Counted from the stretch's first letter, positions 1 through 10,415 are shown. The stretch: 64,000 nucleotides of DNA from Candidatus Trichorickettsia mobilis (GCF_034366785.1 NZ_CP112932.1:1273839-1337838), one strand, 5' to 3'. Numbers and translations are program-made. The notes: generated by a model from the sequence alone, not told the origin.

Positions 1-4
1 TAAA

Positions 5-172
5 ATGACGTCCCAGGAACTTATAAAAGAAACTAAAAAAATTATGGGAGCATTGGTAAAACAACATGTTAAAAACACAGAGCAAGATAAACAAAAATTG
101 CAGCAAGCGCATAAAAACAGGCTTAATAAAATTAATAATAAAGGTGCACCAAGCTCTGGTGGTCGTAGTTAG
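5..172 (+). CDS. Small Lys/Gln-rich protein or C-terminal tail of a longer protein
   Basis: A 55-residue reading frame runs from the ATG at 5 to a TAG at 170-172. The frame is still open at the left edge of the window (one codon precedes the ATG), so this may be the tail of a larger gene cut by the window rather than a complete small protein. The product is hydrophilic, rich in Lys, Gln and Asn, and probably helical in its first 40 residues. It ends in a Ser/Gly-rich tail. There is no signal peptide or membrane segment. I do not recognise a family. It lies beside transposase and Rpn debris, so it may belong to the same mobile remnant. Confidence 0.45.
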   Translation: MTSQELIKETKKIMGALVKQHVKNTEQDKQKLQQAHKNRLNKINNKGAPSSGGRS

Positions 173-304
173 TTTGAGAAGATGTCGTCAAATCATAGCC
201 AATTCGGTAATGCCTCTATTTTGCATTTAAGGTAGGAAAGGGTACGGCGTTGTTGCATGAATCGAATTTTTGGGAAGTGTTCAAAGAACTGTGTCATTTT
301 AAAA

Positions 305-560
305 TTATCTCCCAAATTTTAGTCTGTCTGGGAAATAAATATCAAGCTGAGAAATGGTCAGTGCCCAATTTGGTACTGGCATATTCCATTTGGCGATAAT
401 CTGTTTTATAGCACAAAATACTAGCTTAAACAAAGCATTTTCTGATGTAAATGAACCTTTGGTTTTGGTATATTTTCTTACCTGACGATGGAATCCTTCT
501 ATTGGGTTTGTCGTATAAAGTCTGCTGCCTATAAAAACGAATTAAGATCGCTAAAATAAA
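305..560 (-). pseudogene. IS256 (Mutator-type) transposase, C-terminal remnant
   Basis: On the minus strand, from about 520 down to the TAA at 305-307, the frame reads the typical end of an IS256-family transposase: a TTNPIEGFHRQVRKYTKTKG-type block, then the SENALFKLVF and AIKQIIAKW segments and a short tail ending LKFGR. Upstream, between about 520 and 560, the similarity continues in another frame, and the rest of the roughly 400-residue enzyme, including the first catalytic Asp residues, is missing. This is therefore a dead 3' fragment, not an active element. The bases just past the stop (about 250-300) may include the old insertion-sequence end, but no matching partner repeat is present. 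Confidence 0.8.
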
Positions 561-600
561 GTAAAGACGAACTTTTTTAAAGCAGATCATTTTGTTGACT

Positions 601-1480
601 TTATACAGGTTTGGTGTTTTGACGCGCATCACCTATTTTAGTTTCTAAATTTTTAACTTCTTCTTCAGATAAACCGGTAGTTTTTATGACTAGGTCGAAC
701 GGTAACCCTGATTCTAATAAATTTCTGGCAATTTTTATTTTTTCTTCCTCTCTACCTTCCTCTCTACCTTTATCTTCTGCATGTTTTAAGTTGTTTTTTT
801 CCATATCATCGTCTATCTTGGAGGCTATATAGGCTTCTTTCTCTTCAGGAGACCAGTTATGTTGCTCTAGTTTACGATATGCTTGCAAGACGTTTTTATT
901 TTTTACCTGTGGTATGGAATCGAGATGAGCGGCTTCTTTAAACATCTCCAGCCACTCAAGGGTAGAACCGGTTAAACCCGACTTCTCTAGCTTAGGAAGT
1001 TCTATAAATATATGTGACTGGGTTAAAAGAAGCTGTTTACCGGTAGTAGTCTCGACGAACGGATGATAGGAGATACAAGGTATATCATCGTCAAAGCATT
1101 TTCTACCCATTATCGAGATAGTTATAACAGGGTTTAATTCTGTGTGCCGTGCCTTGTTCTAATTGATCGGTAATAGCGTGGGAAGCATAATATTGGATTC
1201 TCTGTAAATAATCTTCTTCATTACGCTTCTGCATCTCTATTATATATATGTTGTTCTTATCATCCTTAACCTTTAAGTCGCATAAGCTCTTTTTCCCTTT
1301 TAGGAGACTAGGCATTTGATCTTTATGAAGGAACTTTATAGAGATTAGCTTACTAGAGAACGGAAACTCTACGGCATTACTTATTATAGATTCGGCAAAA
1401 TCTTTTATACCTTCTATATTATCTTCACTGAAGATCTTTTTAAAGGCTACATCGTTCCGTGGATTTGCGAGTTTAGTCAT
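601..1480 (-). pseudogene. Rpn-family (PDDEXK) nuclease/putative transposase, frameshifted
   Basis: Two overlapping minus-strand frames (1480-1103, then 1110-601) together give one Rpn-type protein. The first part opens MTKLANPRNDVAFKKIFSED, the usual N-terminus of the family, and carries the nuclease core: an Asp in CDLKV near residue 68 and an IEMQ motif near 82. The second part holds the C-terminal half with a GREEGREEEK repeat and a helical tail. Upstream of the second frame's first ATG its reading continues sensibly as NPVITIS, so the break is near 1130-1135 and is best explained by loss of one A in a short A run. Rpn proteins promote RecA-independent recombination in E. coli; this copy should make only a truncated product. 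Confidence 0.85.
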
Positions 1481-1502
1481 GGTACATTCTCTTGAGTAAA
1501 TT

Positions 1503-2087
1503 TTAACTATCTAAATTAGTAGCTATTGTAGAAGGTTCTAAGGTTATTAGTTGTTTAATCTTATAAATCGTCCCTCTGGATATTTCTAGCTCTTTGGCGA
1601 TTTGAGTAGGGCGCTTACCTTCCAGTAAATGTTGTTTAATCTTGTCTTGACAAATAGAAGGAGGTCTACCTTTATAAATACCCTTGATCTTAGCGGCAGC
1701 AATTCCGTCAGCTTGACGCTCACGGCGCAAGTTAGTTTCAAACTCGGCAAATATTCCAAGCATATCGAAGAATGCTTTACCGGTTGCAGTTGAGGTATTT
1801 ACGGGTTGTTCTATCGCGATTAAATGAGCACCTTTTGCTTTGAGCAGGTCAACTATAATTTGTAAATCTTTTAACGAGCGTGCAAGACGATCTATACGTG
1901 TTACTACTAAGTATTCATCTTTATGAATAAAATCCAATATATTATTTAGCTCTTTTCGATCCGCTAAATTATTTCCGCTTTTTTGTTCGGTTCGGATAAT
2001 TTCACAATTTGCAGCTTTGAGTGCAATAATTTGAGAATCTAGATTTTGTTCCACGGTTGATGTGCGTGCGTAGCCGATTTTAGTCAT
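1503..2087 (-). CDS. Serine recombinase (resolvase/invertase family)
   Basis: This is a complete 194-residue small serine recombinase. The N-terminus GYARTSTVEQN carries the catalytic Ser10 with Arg8. The central block TRIDRLARSLKDL (about residues 62-75) supplies the other active-site arginines. The FAEFETNLRRERQADGI stretch is the long E helix, and residues 140-182 form a helix-turn-helix (PTQIAKELEISRGTIYKI) for DNA binding. Length and motifs are normal for Tn3 resolvase/Gin-type enzymes, so it may be active. The 250-base stretch upstream (2088-2341) is AT-rich and contains TGTC/GACA-like half sites that could be a res site, but I cannot define it. It sits between two Rpn-family genes, which suits a mobile-element origin. 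Confidence 0.92.
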   Translation of the reverse strand: MTKIGYARTSTVEQNLDSQIIALKAANCEIIRTEQKSGNNLADRKELNNILDFIHKDEYLVVTRIDRLARSLKDLQIIVDLLKAKGAHLIAIEQPVNTSTATGKAFFDMLGIFAEFETNLRRERQADGIAAAKIKGIYKGRPPSICQDKIKQHLLEGKRPTQIAKELEISRGTIYKIKQLITLEPSTIATNLDS

Positions 2088-2504
2088 AAAATGTCTATTT
2101 TGGGTATGCTGTCGATAATTTTTGTATATTAACTAAAATCAGACCTAAAATAAACAATTATTTTGGATGATTTTGTTCATTAAGTAATGTATTTTTTGGG
2201 TGTACTCATAATAACGATTTTTTATCAAATTTTTCGGTAATTTAGTTGTCGGTAGACAGAAAAATATAAAGAAGCTTTAGAAAGTGTAAAAGCAAAGCTT
2301 ATTTGCAGAAGTTTTGCTTTAAATTTTTTGTTTTTTTGTAATTGACTATCAAAAATTACTGCAGTAATAACTTGATTCTGTTTACCTCATCAACGCTCTT
2401 TCCTGTGGTCATGGAAATTAATTGGAGGCCGATGTTTTGTTCAAGCATTTTTATTATCAAATTTAATAGAGCATTCTCTACATCGCAGGAAATTTTAGAA
2501 TTAT

Positions 2505-3437
2505 TCACGATTTCAGCTTCTCAATTTCAGTTATTGGTAGACCGGTAAATTCTATAATTTCTTCTACAGTTTTTCCTTTGGTAAACATTAATTTTATTAG
2601 TTCAGCCTTACCTTCGGCCTTACCTCTAGCTTCACCTCTAGCTTCACCTTCTTCTATGTATTTTTGAGCTATACTGCGCATAATATCTTCTCCATGTGCT
2701 TCCGACAAATGATGCGTTATCAATTGCCCTAATTCTTGTTGCTTATCTTCGGACACTTTCGTGTCAGTATACCAAAGAAAGTGTTTTATGTAAATGTAGC
2801 CTTTATCTTTATCAATAAGAATAGCTTCATTAAATTCTTGCAGAAATCGCTCCCATAATTTCAACATATCTCGTTGATGGATATGCTTCATAAAAAACTC
2901 AAGCATTCCTAAATGCTGCTTTTTCTTTATTTCGTCATCGGACATACTTTGCAAGTCAATCAACTTGTAATTATCGCTCATTAGTTTTTTGGCTTGCTCA
3001 GGGATAGTAAATAAATCCCATAGATTCATTGGAGCATTATACTTTGCAGTGCCGTTATAAAGTAGCAGCGGCGCAATAATTGGTAGCTTACCGTTGTTAC
3101 TTTTGTGACGTTCACATAACAACAGCATATACTTCCATAACCTCAAGGCAATCCAATAATCACAAGTTGACTGGGCTTCAATTAACACGTAAACAAAGGC
3201 TTGCTCATTATTACGAGTTTGTACCGAATAGACTATATCGCTAAATTTACGCTTAAGATTTTCTTCGATATAGGATTCTTTCTCAATTTTTATTTTTGAT
3301 AAATCGATTAGTTTTTTAAAATCATCAGGTAGATAATACTCTAGAAAATCACGAGCAGTAACTACATCTTCCATGATTTTTTTAAATAACCCATCGCTTG
3401 GGATAGATGTAATCTTTGTACGTTTTTTTCTGCTCAT
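2505..3437 (-). CDS. Rpn-family recombination-promoting nuclease (YhgA-like), intact
   Basis: A complete 310-residue protein of the Rpn/YhgA group. The N-terminus SDGLFKKIMEDVVTARDFLE matches the family opening. The PD-(D/E)XK core is visible as FSDIVYSV (Asp near residue 67) followed by YVLIEAQS (Glu and Gln near 87-89). The C-terminal third carries the characteristic charged repeat (EARGEARGKAEGKAE, about 268-285) and a short final helix ending in a GLPITEIEKLKS-type motif. Its family is known for DNA cleavage and transposase-like promotion of recombination, but the rickettsial copies have no established role. It is the only one of the three Rpn genes in the first 7 kb that reads through without a break. 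Confidence 0.88.
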   Translation of the reverse strand: MSRKKRTKITSIPSDGLFKKIMEDVVTARDFLEYYLPDDFKKLIDLSKIKIEKESYIEENLKRKFSDIVYSVQTRNNEQAFVYVLIEAQSTCDYWIALRLWKYMLLLCERHKSNNGKLPIIAPLLLYNGTAKYNAPMNLWDLFTIPEQAKKLMSDNYKLIDLQSMSDDEIKKKQHLGMLEFFMKHIHQRDMLKLWERFLQEFNEAILIDKDKGYIYIKHFLWYTDTKVSEDKQQELGQLITHHLSEAHGEDIMRSIAQKYIEEGEARGEARGKAEGKAELIKLMFTKGKTVEEIIEFTGLPITEIEKLKS

Positions 3438-3535
3438 CTAAATTTTATATGCACTGATTTTTATAAACTTTGTATTTTTTAGCTTATCGTTGTTTCTCTA
3501 TAATTACGCTAAATTATAAAATAAGTTAATGTAAA

Positions 3536-3931
3536 ATGCTTTTCGATTACCTGGAATCTCGTAACATCAAAGTAGTACTAACTCGTGAGATTGGCGGAGT
3601 TAACACTGCGGAAGCTATCAGAAATATTGTTGTTAATCAGGAGTTACTTCCAATGTCAGAATTAATGCTAGTAATGGCTGCTAGATTTGAACATGTGAAC
3701 AAATTAATATTACCCAAGTTACAAGATGGTTATTGGGTAATTTGTGATCGCTTTATAGATTCTACAGCTTGCTATCAATGGCTTGTTCAAGACATAGGTG
3801 CGGAGAGAATATACCAGCTACATCAACAACTAATATCAAATCTGTTGCCTGATCTTACCTTCTTCATCGATATAGAGCCTACAAAAGCTTTACCACGAGC
3901 CTTGAGTCGTAACGATACCAATAAAATATAG
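3536..3931 (+). pseudogene. tmk: Thymidylate kinase fragment, 5'-truncated
   Basis: The frame reads as the middle of thymidylate kinase (dTMP to dTDP): FDYLESRNIKVVLTREIGG, the AEAIRNIVV helix, the LMLVMAARFEHVN segment and VICDRFIDSTACYQ, which contains the DR motif. The P-loop N-terminus (about 25 residues) is absent: the sequence begins just after where the GKST motif should lie. The usual PGG of the TREPGG motif reads IGG. The frame stops early at 3929-3931, about 70 residues short. No ribosome-binding site is obvious before the ATG. It is therefore a decayed extra copy; the organism should keep an intact tmk elsewhere. It lies inside the mobile debris, so it may have arrived as cargo or by duplication. 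Confidence 0.85.
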
Positions 3932-4072
3932 AAAGTTATAGCTTTATCTGGCAATTGTTTTGTAATAAGGTATATAAATCACACAACTTACCTATGGACT
4001 TGATTGGTTAAAAGATTATTTTTGGCACTCCCAAAGTGGCAGCCTATCTGCGATGTTTAGGTTGTTGCAATC

Positions 4073-4204
4073 TCACATTGTACGAGTGACGGGATAAAAG
4101 TGTGGGGTACTATGATTGGTAATACAGAGTTCTTCTCCGGCTTCTACTTCTTTAATTAACTCCGGAAGATGTGTTTTAGTTTTAAACATTCCTACAATTT
4201 TCAT
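4073..4204 (-). pseudogene. Orphan Phd/YefM-type antitoxin N-terminal fragment
   Basis: A 43-residue minus-strand frame begins MKIVGMFKTKTHLPELIKEV and continues with EAGEELCITNH, which is the dimerisation and DNA-binding half of Phd/YefM antitoxins (compare the family pattern of a short strand, a helix with LPELI, then a strand before G-P-V). After ITNH the sequence departs from the family (the usual GKPVA block is lost) and stops at 4073. No toxin gene follows on this strand. It is probably a relic of a second toxin-antitoxin pair next to the intact one at 4.3-4.9 kb. Confidence 0.6.
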
Positions 4205-4306
4205 AACTCTATTCAACTAGTTTATTTTACTAGTCTAGTATATGACGACATTTCTTGCAAGTTAAGTTTTATATACCTATTCATATATTTAGTTACTTTA
4301 GTGATA

Positions 4307-4666
4307 TTATTTATATTGTAGGATCTTTGAGTCGGTAGTGAGAATTGTTAGATTCTCAGTTTTAGACTGAGCAACTAAAAGGCGGTCGAAAGGGTCATTA
4401 TGTATAAGCGGCAGCTCTTTAATATAATCTAAGTGCAGTATTTTAATATCTAGCCAAGTAAAACCGCTATCTAATACTGCTTTAGCTAAATCTGCATTTA
4501 CAGTTATTCTTCCAAGGGTTTGCTTAATAATAATCTCCCAATAACTCGCTATGCTGATAAAAATATTATTCTTCGTATCAAGTATTAACTCTTTAAACTT
4601 GCCGAGTTTTATATCATCTCCTTCTAAAGCCCAAATTAGAACGCAAGTATCTAACAAGTACTTCAT
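4307..4666 (-). CDS. PIN-domain ribonuclease toxin (VapC-like)
   Basis: A complete 119-residue PIN-domain protein. The first acidic active-site residue is in MKYLLDTCVLIW (Asp6). The second lies in the YWEIIIK segment (Glu near 43), and the third in HNDPFDRLLVAQ (Asp near 90). A TTDSKI motif near the end supplies the last conserved Asp. This pattern is typical of the toxin clade usually paired with a Phd/YefM-like antitoxin. VapC-type toxins cleave RNA (tRNA or rRNA) when the antitoxin is lost. The gene overlaps the antitoxin stop by four bases (ATGA arrangement, 4663-4666), which implies translational coupling. Length is normal and no key residue is missing, so the module looks functional. 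Confidence 0.9.
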   Translation of the reverse strand: MKYLLDTCVLIWALEGDDIKLGKFKELILDTKNNIFISIASYWEIIIKQTLGRITVNADLAKAVLDSGFTWLDIKILHLDYIKELPLIHNDPFDRLLVAQSKTENLTILTTDSKILQYK

Positions 4667-4893
4667 TTATACTCACCTATAATTTCATCCGGCAAATCCG
4701 AATCAAAATTATCTAAGACTTTAATTTTATTTTTTAAAATACCTATTCTACGTACTTTAGGAGGAGTATATTTTATTAATTGTCCAACCGGTATTCCGTT
4801 TCTACATATTACTATAGTTTCATGATTTTCATTTATTTTATCTATATATTTAGATAAATTGGTCTTAGCATCATGCATATTTACAAATTGCAT
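4663..4893 (-). CDS. Phd/YefM-family antitoxin
   Basis: A 76-residue protein. The N-terminal 50 residues fit the Phd/YefM fold: MHDAKTNLSKYIDKI (helix), ETIVICRNGIPVGQLI (strand and the G-P-V turn). The remaining 25 residues end in an acidic tail with LPDEIIGEYK, the usual toxin-wrapping region. The gene is first in a two-gene operon with the PIN-domain toxin, with a four-base overlap. A perfect 13-bp inverted repeat lies 18 bases upstream of the start codon and is a good candidate for the autoregulatory operator to which such antitoxins bind. Confidence 0.88.
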   Translation of the reverse strand: MQFVNMHDAKTNLSKYIDKINENHETIVICRNGIPVGQLIKYTPPKVRRIGILKNKIKVLDNFDSDLPDEIIGEYK

Positions 4894-4910
4894 ATCACCT
4901 ACAAAACAGT

Positions 4911-4938
4911 TTAACTAAGCTAAGTTTAGCTTAGTTAA
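4911..4938. promoter_or_regulatory. Perfect 13-bp inverted repeat upstream of the antitoxin (candidate operator)
   Basis: Arms TTAACTAAGCTAA (4911-4923) and TTAGCTTAGTTAA (4926-4938) are exact reverse complements separated by two bases. The site lies immediately upstream of the antitoxin start at 4893. Phd/YefM antitoxins repress their own operons at palindromes in this position, so an operator role is the simplest reading. That role is inferred; the symmetry is directly visible. Confidence 0.6.
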
Positions 4939-4998
4939 AAAGCAATGTCAATAAAACATATTATCAGTTTCGTTTACAAAGGGTATAGCTTTAATTGC

Positions 4999-6628
<1,630 letters not shown>

Positions 6629-6798
6629 AGTATGTGATTAATATAAATTACAAGCTTTTTTCACAGATGCGACAGAACCATATTTAGAACTGCTGGAGGT
6701 TAGAAGGCGTTTATGCAACAAAGCTGTTAAATATCACTTGATTTTAATAATTATTTATTATATATTTAAAATTTTTAATATAATCAACGTGATATTTT

Positions 6799-7650
6799 AT
6801 GAAATCTAATTCTTTGCAAACAGAAAGCATTAACTCTTCTCAAGAAAGCATAACCAAGTCTTTAAATTTTAGTTGTGAATCAAATAATTATCGTTCTAGT
6901 TCTATAGGATATTCTACTTCTTGGGTACCTTACGATTCAATACAAGAGGATTCTTATGGTATACTAACTACTACCCCAGACTTCCATATGTGGTATGGCA
7001 CCAATCTTAATATTAACAACATTTATAAACACACACCTAATAATGCGTTTAGTGGGTGGAAAATTCATATAAGTGTACATAAAGATGATTTAAGAAAAGC
7101 ATGGGAAATTTTTGGAAAAATTGTGGATGAACAAGAAATCATCCCTACTTCTAAAGTAATTCGAAAAGAGATGTTGAAAGAGCTAGATAAAGAAGAATGT
7201 CCTCAAAGAGGAAAAATGATTACAATATATGATCATAATGAAAATATTAATTGGAAACACTTGTTGTTAAGTATAGAGCAAAGTTTCTGTGATGCCAAGA
7301 TACGTTCTAGTTTCAATGTATTGGGAGATAAAAAAATTAAAAATAGTAAATATCTATCGTATCGTAATGAAACAGATCACAATGGCAAGTATATATCTAT
7401 GGAAAAAATTCAATCAATGAGTATTGAAGAATCTCAACTATATAATCCTTTTAACAAAAAAGAAAACTTCGATTATATTGATTGCTTAGAAATATATTCA
7501 AACAATATTTTAGGTGATGTTTTGGAGCGTGATCATATGTTATTAAATGCTAATATTTCTAGTCTTCTTATTGAAGAATTCTATCAACCATCAGATATCG
7601 ATATCGATGTTTTAGGAGAGGAGTGGGTGGTTTTGCCAGTCGCTGAATGA
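6799..7650 (+). CDS. Candidate phosphothreonine lyase effector (OspF/SpvC/HopAI1-like)
   Basis: A 283-residue protein without a signal peptide or membrane segment. Residues 86-190 line up with the OspF/SpvC core: GWKIHISVHKDD (Lys88-x-His90, compare KFHISV in SpvC), SKV with Lys119, a GKMITIY strand with Tyr144 (compare QFTLY) preceded by Arg137, and SKYLSYRNE with Arg189 (compare WKYLSYRNE). Spacing between these blocks is close to that recalled for SpvC. Such enzymes remove phosphate from phosphothreonine of host MAP kinases by beta-elimination. The first 60 residues are Ser/Asn-rich, as in secreted effectors; residues 195-283 form an acidic extension that I cannot assign. The ATG at 6799 is the only good start. 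It lies alone beside mobile debris, which suggests acquisition by transfer. The fold match is by eye. Confidence 0.7.
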   Translation: MKSNSLQTESINSSQESITKSLNFSCESNNYRSSSIGYSTSWVPYDSIQEDSYGILTTTPDFHMWYGTNLNINNIYKHTPNNAFSGWKIHISVHKDDLRKAWEIFGKIVDEQEIIPTSKVIRKEMLKELDKEECPQRGKMITIYDHNENINWKHLLLSIEQSFCDAKIRSSFNVLGDKKIKNSKYLSYRNETDHNGKYISMEKIQSMSIEESQLYNPFNKKENFDYIDCLEIYSNNILGDVLERDHMLLNANISSLLIEEFYQPSDIDIDVLGEEWVVLPVAE

Positions 7651-7725
7651 ACCTGTTGCGATAAAACCTAAGAAGCTACTTTTGCGTAAGTTATGATAAC
7701 ATGAAATATTAATAAATTTAAAACT

Positions 7726-7917
7726 ATGAAAACAAACTTTACATTTGGTATAGAATTTGAAATGTTTTCTCTGCACTCAGGCACAGAGAGTATTAGTACT
7801 ACAATAGGAAAAATAGCTCCAGCATATCAAAAGCTTATGCAAGAAAAAAAGCAAACGGAAATCAAGTATGCAATGAGCGTTATTACAAAAGAAGAATTAA
7901 CAAAAATTTATTGCTAA
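7726..7917 (+). CDS. Small hypothetical protein
   Basis: A 63-residue frame starting MKTNFTFGIEFEMFS. The FGIEFEM stretch recalls the start of amidoligase/ATP-grasp-like proteins (YGIEIEM motif), but the rest is too short for such an enzyme and the later residues (a Lys-rich helix and an ITKEELTK segment) give no further match. It may be the 5' stump of a lost gene or a small secreted-effector-associated ORF. It lies 75 bases after the SpvC-like gene on the same strand, with no strong ribosome-binding site. Low confidence as a real gene. Confidence 0.35.
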   Translation: MKTNFTFGIEFEMFSLHSGTESISTTIGKIAPAYQKLMQEKKQTEIKYAMSVITKEELTKIYC

Positions 7918-7939
7918 ATTAAATTAGACTTATTTTGGT

Positions 7940-8042
7940 TGGTGACTTGTCTTCAGTCTGAAACGTACTCTCTATGTACGTTGCGGTTCTCGACTGCGCA
8001 TTAAATAAAAATCCCTCGGTCACTTCTGGGTTTTAAAAGAAG
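7940..8042. repeat. RPE-like palindromic element (diverged)
   Basis: The spacer downstream of tolB contains ACGTAC (7963-7968) and GTACGT (7976-7981) followed by TGCGGTTCTCGAC. This central block resembles the core of the palindromic elements at 10.9, 17.4, 20.6 and 48.1 kb (CTCACGTA, then TACGCTGCGGTACTCGAC). The flanks are too diverged to fix the boundaries. I read it as an old member of the same family. Confidence 0.4.
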
Positions 8043-8068
8043 TTTATTAGAAATTAGTTTGTAAAATT

Positions 8069-9391
8069 TTAATGAAGAGTTTTGGACCAATCAGGATCAG
8101 AAGCATCCTTAGGTGTTGGGATTTCTAGCTCGTTGTAGCCGGTAAGATCTATTGAATATATCCTATTTTTGCCGGCAGTATTTCCTCTTGGCGGTTCACC
8201 TTTGGCAAACATAATTACTCGACCATTACCTGCCCAAGTTGGGCCTTCCACTAGGTAACCATTGGCGATAATTCTTTCACCAACATTTTCAGGGTTTGTT
8301 GTCGGACGCATGACCCCGATAGTAAATCCTCCACCTCTAGTCATTTTGGTAAAAGCTATATAATCACCACGTGGTGACCATGATGGTGCGGTATAATACC
8401 CGCCGCCAAAGCTGATTCGCTCAATATTTGTACCATCAGCATTCATAATATAAAGCTGCCTTGAGCCACTGCGATCAGAGTTAAATACAATTTTACTATT
8501 ATCTGGAGAATAGCTAGGTGAGGTGTTAATGCTAGACCCTTGAGTTAGTTGCGTAATGCGCATTGTTTGAAAATTTATGGAAAAAATGTGAGTAGAACCA
8601 TGTTTTGCAATCGACATTAAAGCTTTGCTGCCATCTGCATTGAAACGTGGAGCAAAAGACATGCCTGGAAAATCTCCTACTATAGTATCTTTCCCGGTTT
8701 TTAAGTTGCGCATATAAATCCGTGGAGCTTTACGAGCATAGGAAATATATAATAATCTATCAGCTTGTGGTGAAAATCTTGGCGTTAATACTAAATCTTT
8801 GCCATCAGTTAAATATTGATGATTAGCACCATCATAATCCATGACAGCGATGCGTTTTACTCGTTTAAGATATGTGCCGGTTTCAGCAACATAAGCAATT
8901 CTTGTATCAAAATAGCCTTTATCACCGGTAACTTTCTCGTAAATCTTATCAGCAATTTTATGAGCAACTCGGCGCCATAAATTAGCCGGTACCTCAAATA
9001 CTTCACCGACTATGTCTTTTTCCAGCACCGTATCCCACAGAATAAAACTGACTTTCAGTTTACCATGCTCACCTTGAGTTACTTCACCATTTAATAATAA
9101 ATTGGCATTTATTTGGCGCCATGTTACAAATAATGGTTTATGTTCAATGCCAATTTTATGTTCAATGAACGCTGCTCTAGAGATTGGCTTGAACAATCCT
9201 GACCGTTTTAGATCATTAGCAATGACATTAGTGATATTATCACCTGTTATATTATCTGCGCTATTATCCGCATTGAAATGATTAATTGCTACCGGAATAG
9301 GATCTGCATGACCACGGTTGATAGTAATAGTTTCGATAGCTTGACTGTTAAATGCAATTAACAATAATATACTAAAAAATAGGCGAATCAT
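8069..9391 (-). CDS. tolB: TolB, periplasmic beta-propeller of the Tol-Pal system
   Basis: A complete 440-residue TolB. A signal peptide ([18 protein letters not shown]) precedes an N-terminal alpha/beta domain (about 20-160) and a six-bladed propeller with repeated TolB/PD40 motifs such as [36 protein letters not shown] and [15 protein letters not shown]. TolB acts in the periplasm with TolA and Pal to hold the outer membrane to the cell wall during division. It is the last gene of the minus-strand tolQ-tolR-tolA-tolB run, 49 bases after tolA. Pal is not next to it, as is usual in rickettsiae. Length is normal. Confidence 0.97.
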   Translation of the reverse strand: MIRLFFSILLLIAFNSQAIETITINRGHADPIPVAINHFNADNSADNITGDNITNVIANDLKRSGLFKPISRAAFIEHKIGIEHKPLFVTWRQINANLLLNGEVTQGEHGKLKVSFILWDTVLEKDIVGEVFEVPANLWRRVAHKIADKIYEKVTGDKGYFDTRIAYVAETGTYLKRVKRIAVMDYDGANHQYLTDGKDLVLTPRFSPQADRLLYISYARKAPRIYMRNLKTGKDTIVGDFPGMSFAPRFNADGSKALMSIAKHGSTHIFSINFQTMRITQLTQGSSINTSPSYSPDNSKIVFNSDRSGSRQLYIMNADGTNIERISFGGGYYTAPSWSPRGDYIAFTKMTRGGGFTIGVMRPTTNPENVGERIIANGYLVEGPTWAGNGRVIMFAKGEPPRGNTAGKNRIYSIDLTGYNELEIPTPKDASDPDWSKTLH

Positions 9392-9440
9392 TTTAATATA
9401 ACTCCAAATTCTGTTTAATTAGTCAGCTGCTCATAGATGT

Positions 9441-10415
9441 TTATCTTAATAGCTCACTAGAATCAAAAAGCAAATTAAATTCTTTCCAGATACTATAACG
9501 TTCAGCTGATAAATTTTCAAGAGGGCTTGCTTGCCATACTGCTCTCATAGCACTATTGGCAACCATCATACAAGCGTCTGGTGCCGCAGCTCCACAAAAT
9601 TTGTCTTTGATTTGCACTTGCGTTACGGTGCCATCTTTATTGAGTGCTATATATAACGTAATTTTTACTTGTTCAATATTTGCTGTGCCAATGGGTATAT
9701 TCCGGTGCTTTTCAATTTGTTGTTTAATTAAAGCTATCTCACTAATAGATAAAGCTAAGTTCTCATCATATGAACCTTTTGATTCTTTATCTACATCACT
9801 TTGCTCTGATTTTTTTGCATATTTAGTCGATTTGTTATTATTACCGTCAGATGATTGTTCTAAAGTTTTGAGTAGCGAATCAAGATCTTTATCATTGATA
9901 ATTTTTTTCTTTTTATCTGGTTTGGTAGTAGGTTTACTTTCCTTCTTTTGATTCTTAGGTGATTCTTTTGGAATTTGCTTTTCCGGCTTAGGTTCAGGCT
10001 TAGGTTCTTTTTTTTGAATTGGTTCCGGTTTCTTAATATCAATAGCTTCTTCTTTAACTGGAGAATTTTCTTTTGGTAGTTCCGGTTCTTCTGCTATTGC
10101 AGGTTTTGTAGTTTCTGCGGCAGTAGTCGTTGGTTCTTTTTTTACAACTGGAGCTGGAGTTTCAGGAACGGGGTCGGCTTTAGTTTTTAATATTTTTTTT
10201 GCGTCCTCGACTTTTTCTGGTTCAGCTTGCTGAACTTTTTTGGTAGGTACGTTTGATATAGCACTAGTCGGTAGCATATCAAAGGTAATCACCTGTTCTT
10301 CTTCAAGCACTTTAGTTTCAAATGGTAAACCAAATATTACTATGTAAAATACCAATAAATGTACGGCAAGAGAACATGATAATGCTAGAAGTGAAGTATT
10401 ATCATTATTTTTCAT
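9441..10415 (-). CDS. tolA: TolA-like cell-envelope integrity protein
   Basis: A 324-residue protein with the TolA plan: a single N-terminal membrane anchor (about 10-30, LLALSCSLAVHLLVFYIVIF), a long Lys/Pro/Glu-rich periplasmic stalk (about 60-215, with EPKPEPKPEKQ-type repeats), and a C-terminal domain (about 220-324) with the TonB/TolA-like strand-helix pattern (ITLYIALNKDGTVTQVQI) and a Cys pair near FCGAAAPDACMMVA. It starts 11 bases before the end of tolR, so the two are translationally coupled. It spans the periplasm from TolQR to TolB. The stalk is low-complexity, so its exact length is likely to vary between strains. Confidence 0.92.
   Translation of the reverse strand: MKNNDNTSLLALSCSLAVHLLVFYIVIFGLPFETKVLEEEQVITFDMLPTSAISNVPTKKVQQAEPEKVEDAKKILKTKADPVPETPAPVVKKEPTTTAAETTKPAIAEEPELPKENSPVKEEAIDIKKPEPIQKKEPKPEPKPEKQIPKESPKNQKKESKPTTKPDKKKKIINDKDLDSLLKTLEQSSDGNNNKSTKYAKKSEQSDVDKESKGSYDENLALSISEIALIKQQIEKHRNIPIGTANIEQVKITLYIALNKDGTVTQVQIKDKFCGAAAPDACMMVANSAMRAVWQASPLENLSAERYSIWKEFNLLFDSSELLR

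Noticed and set aside
2342..2548. Plus-strand 68-residue frame before the intact Rpn gene
   Set aside because: It overlaps the Rpn 3' end in antisense, has no ribosome-binding site and no recognisable features.
7726..7917. Amidoligase call for the 63-residue ORF
   Set aside because: Only the FGIEFEM stretch matches; the rest of the enzyme is missing.
9556..10042. Frames on both strands inside the tolA gene
   Set aside because: They follow from the Lys/Pro/Glu-rich low-complexity stalk of TolA; the TolA frame itself has a clear anchor and C-terminal domain.
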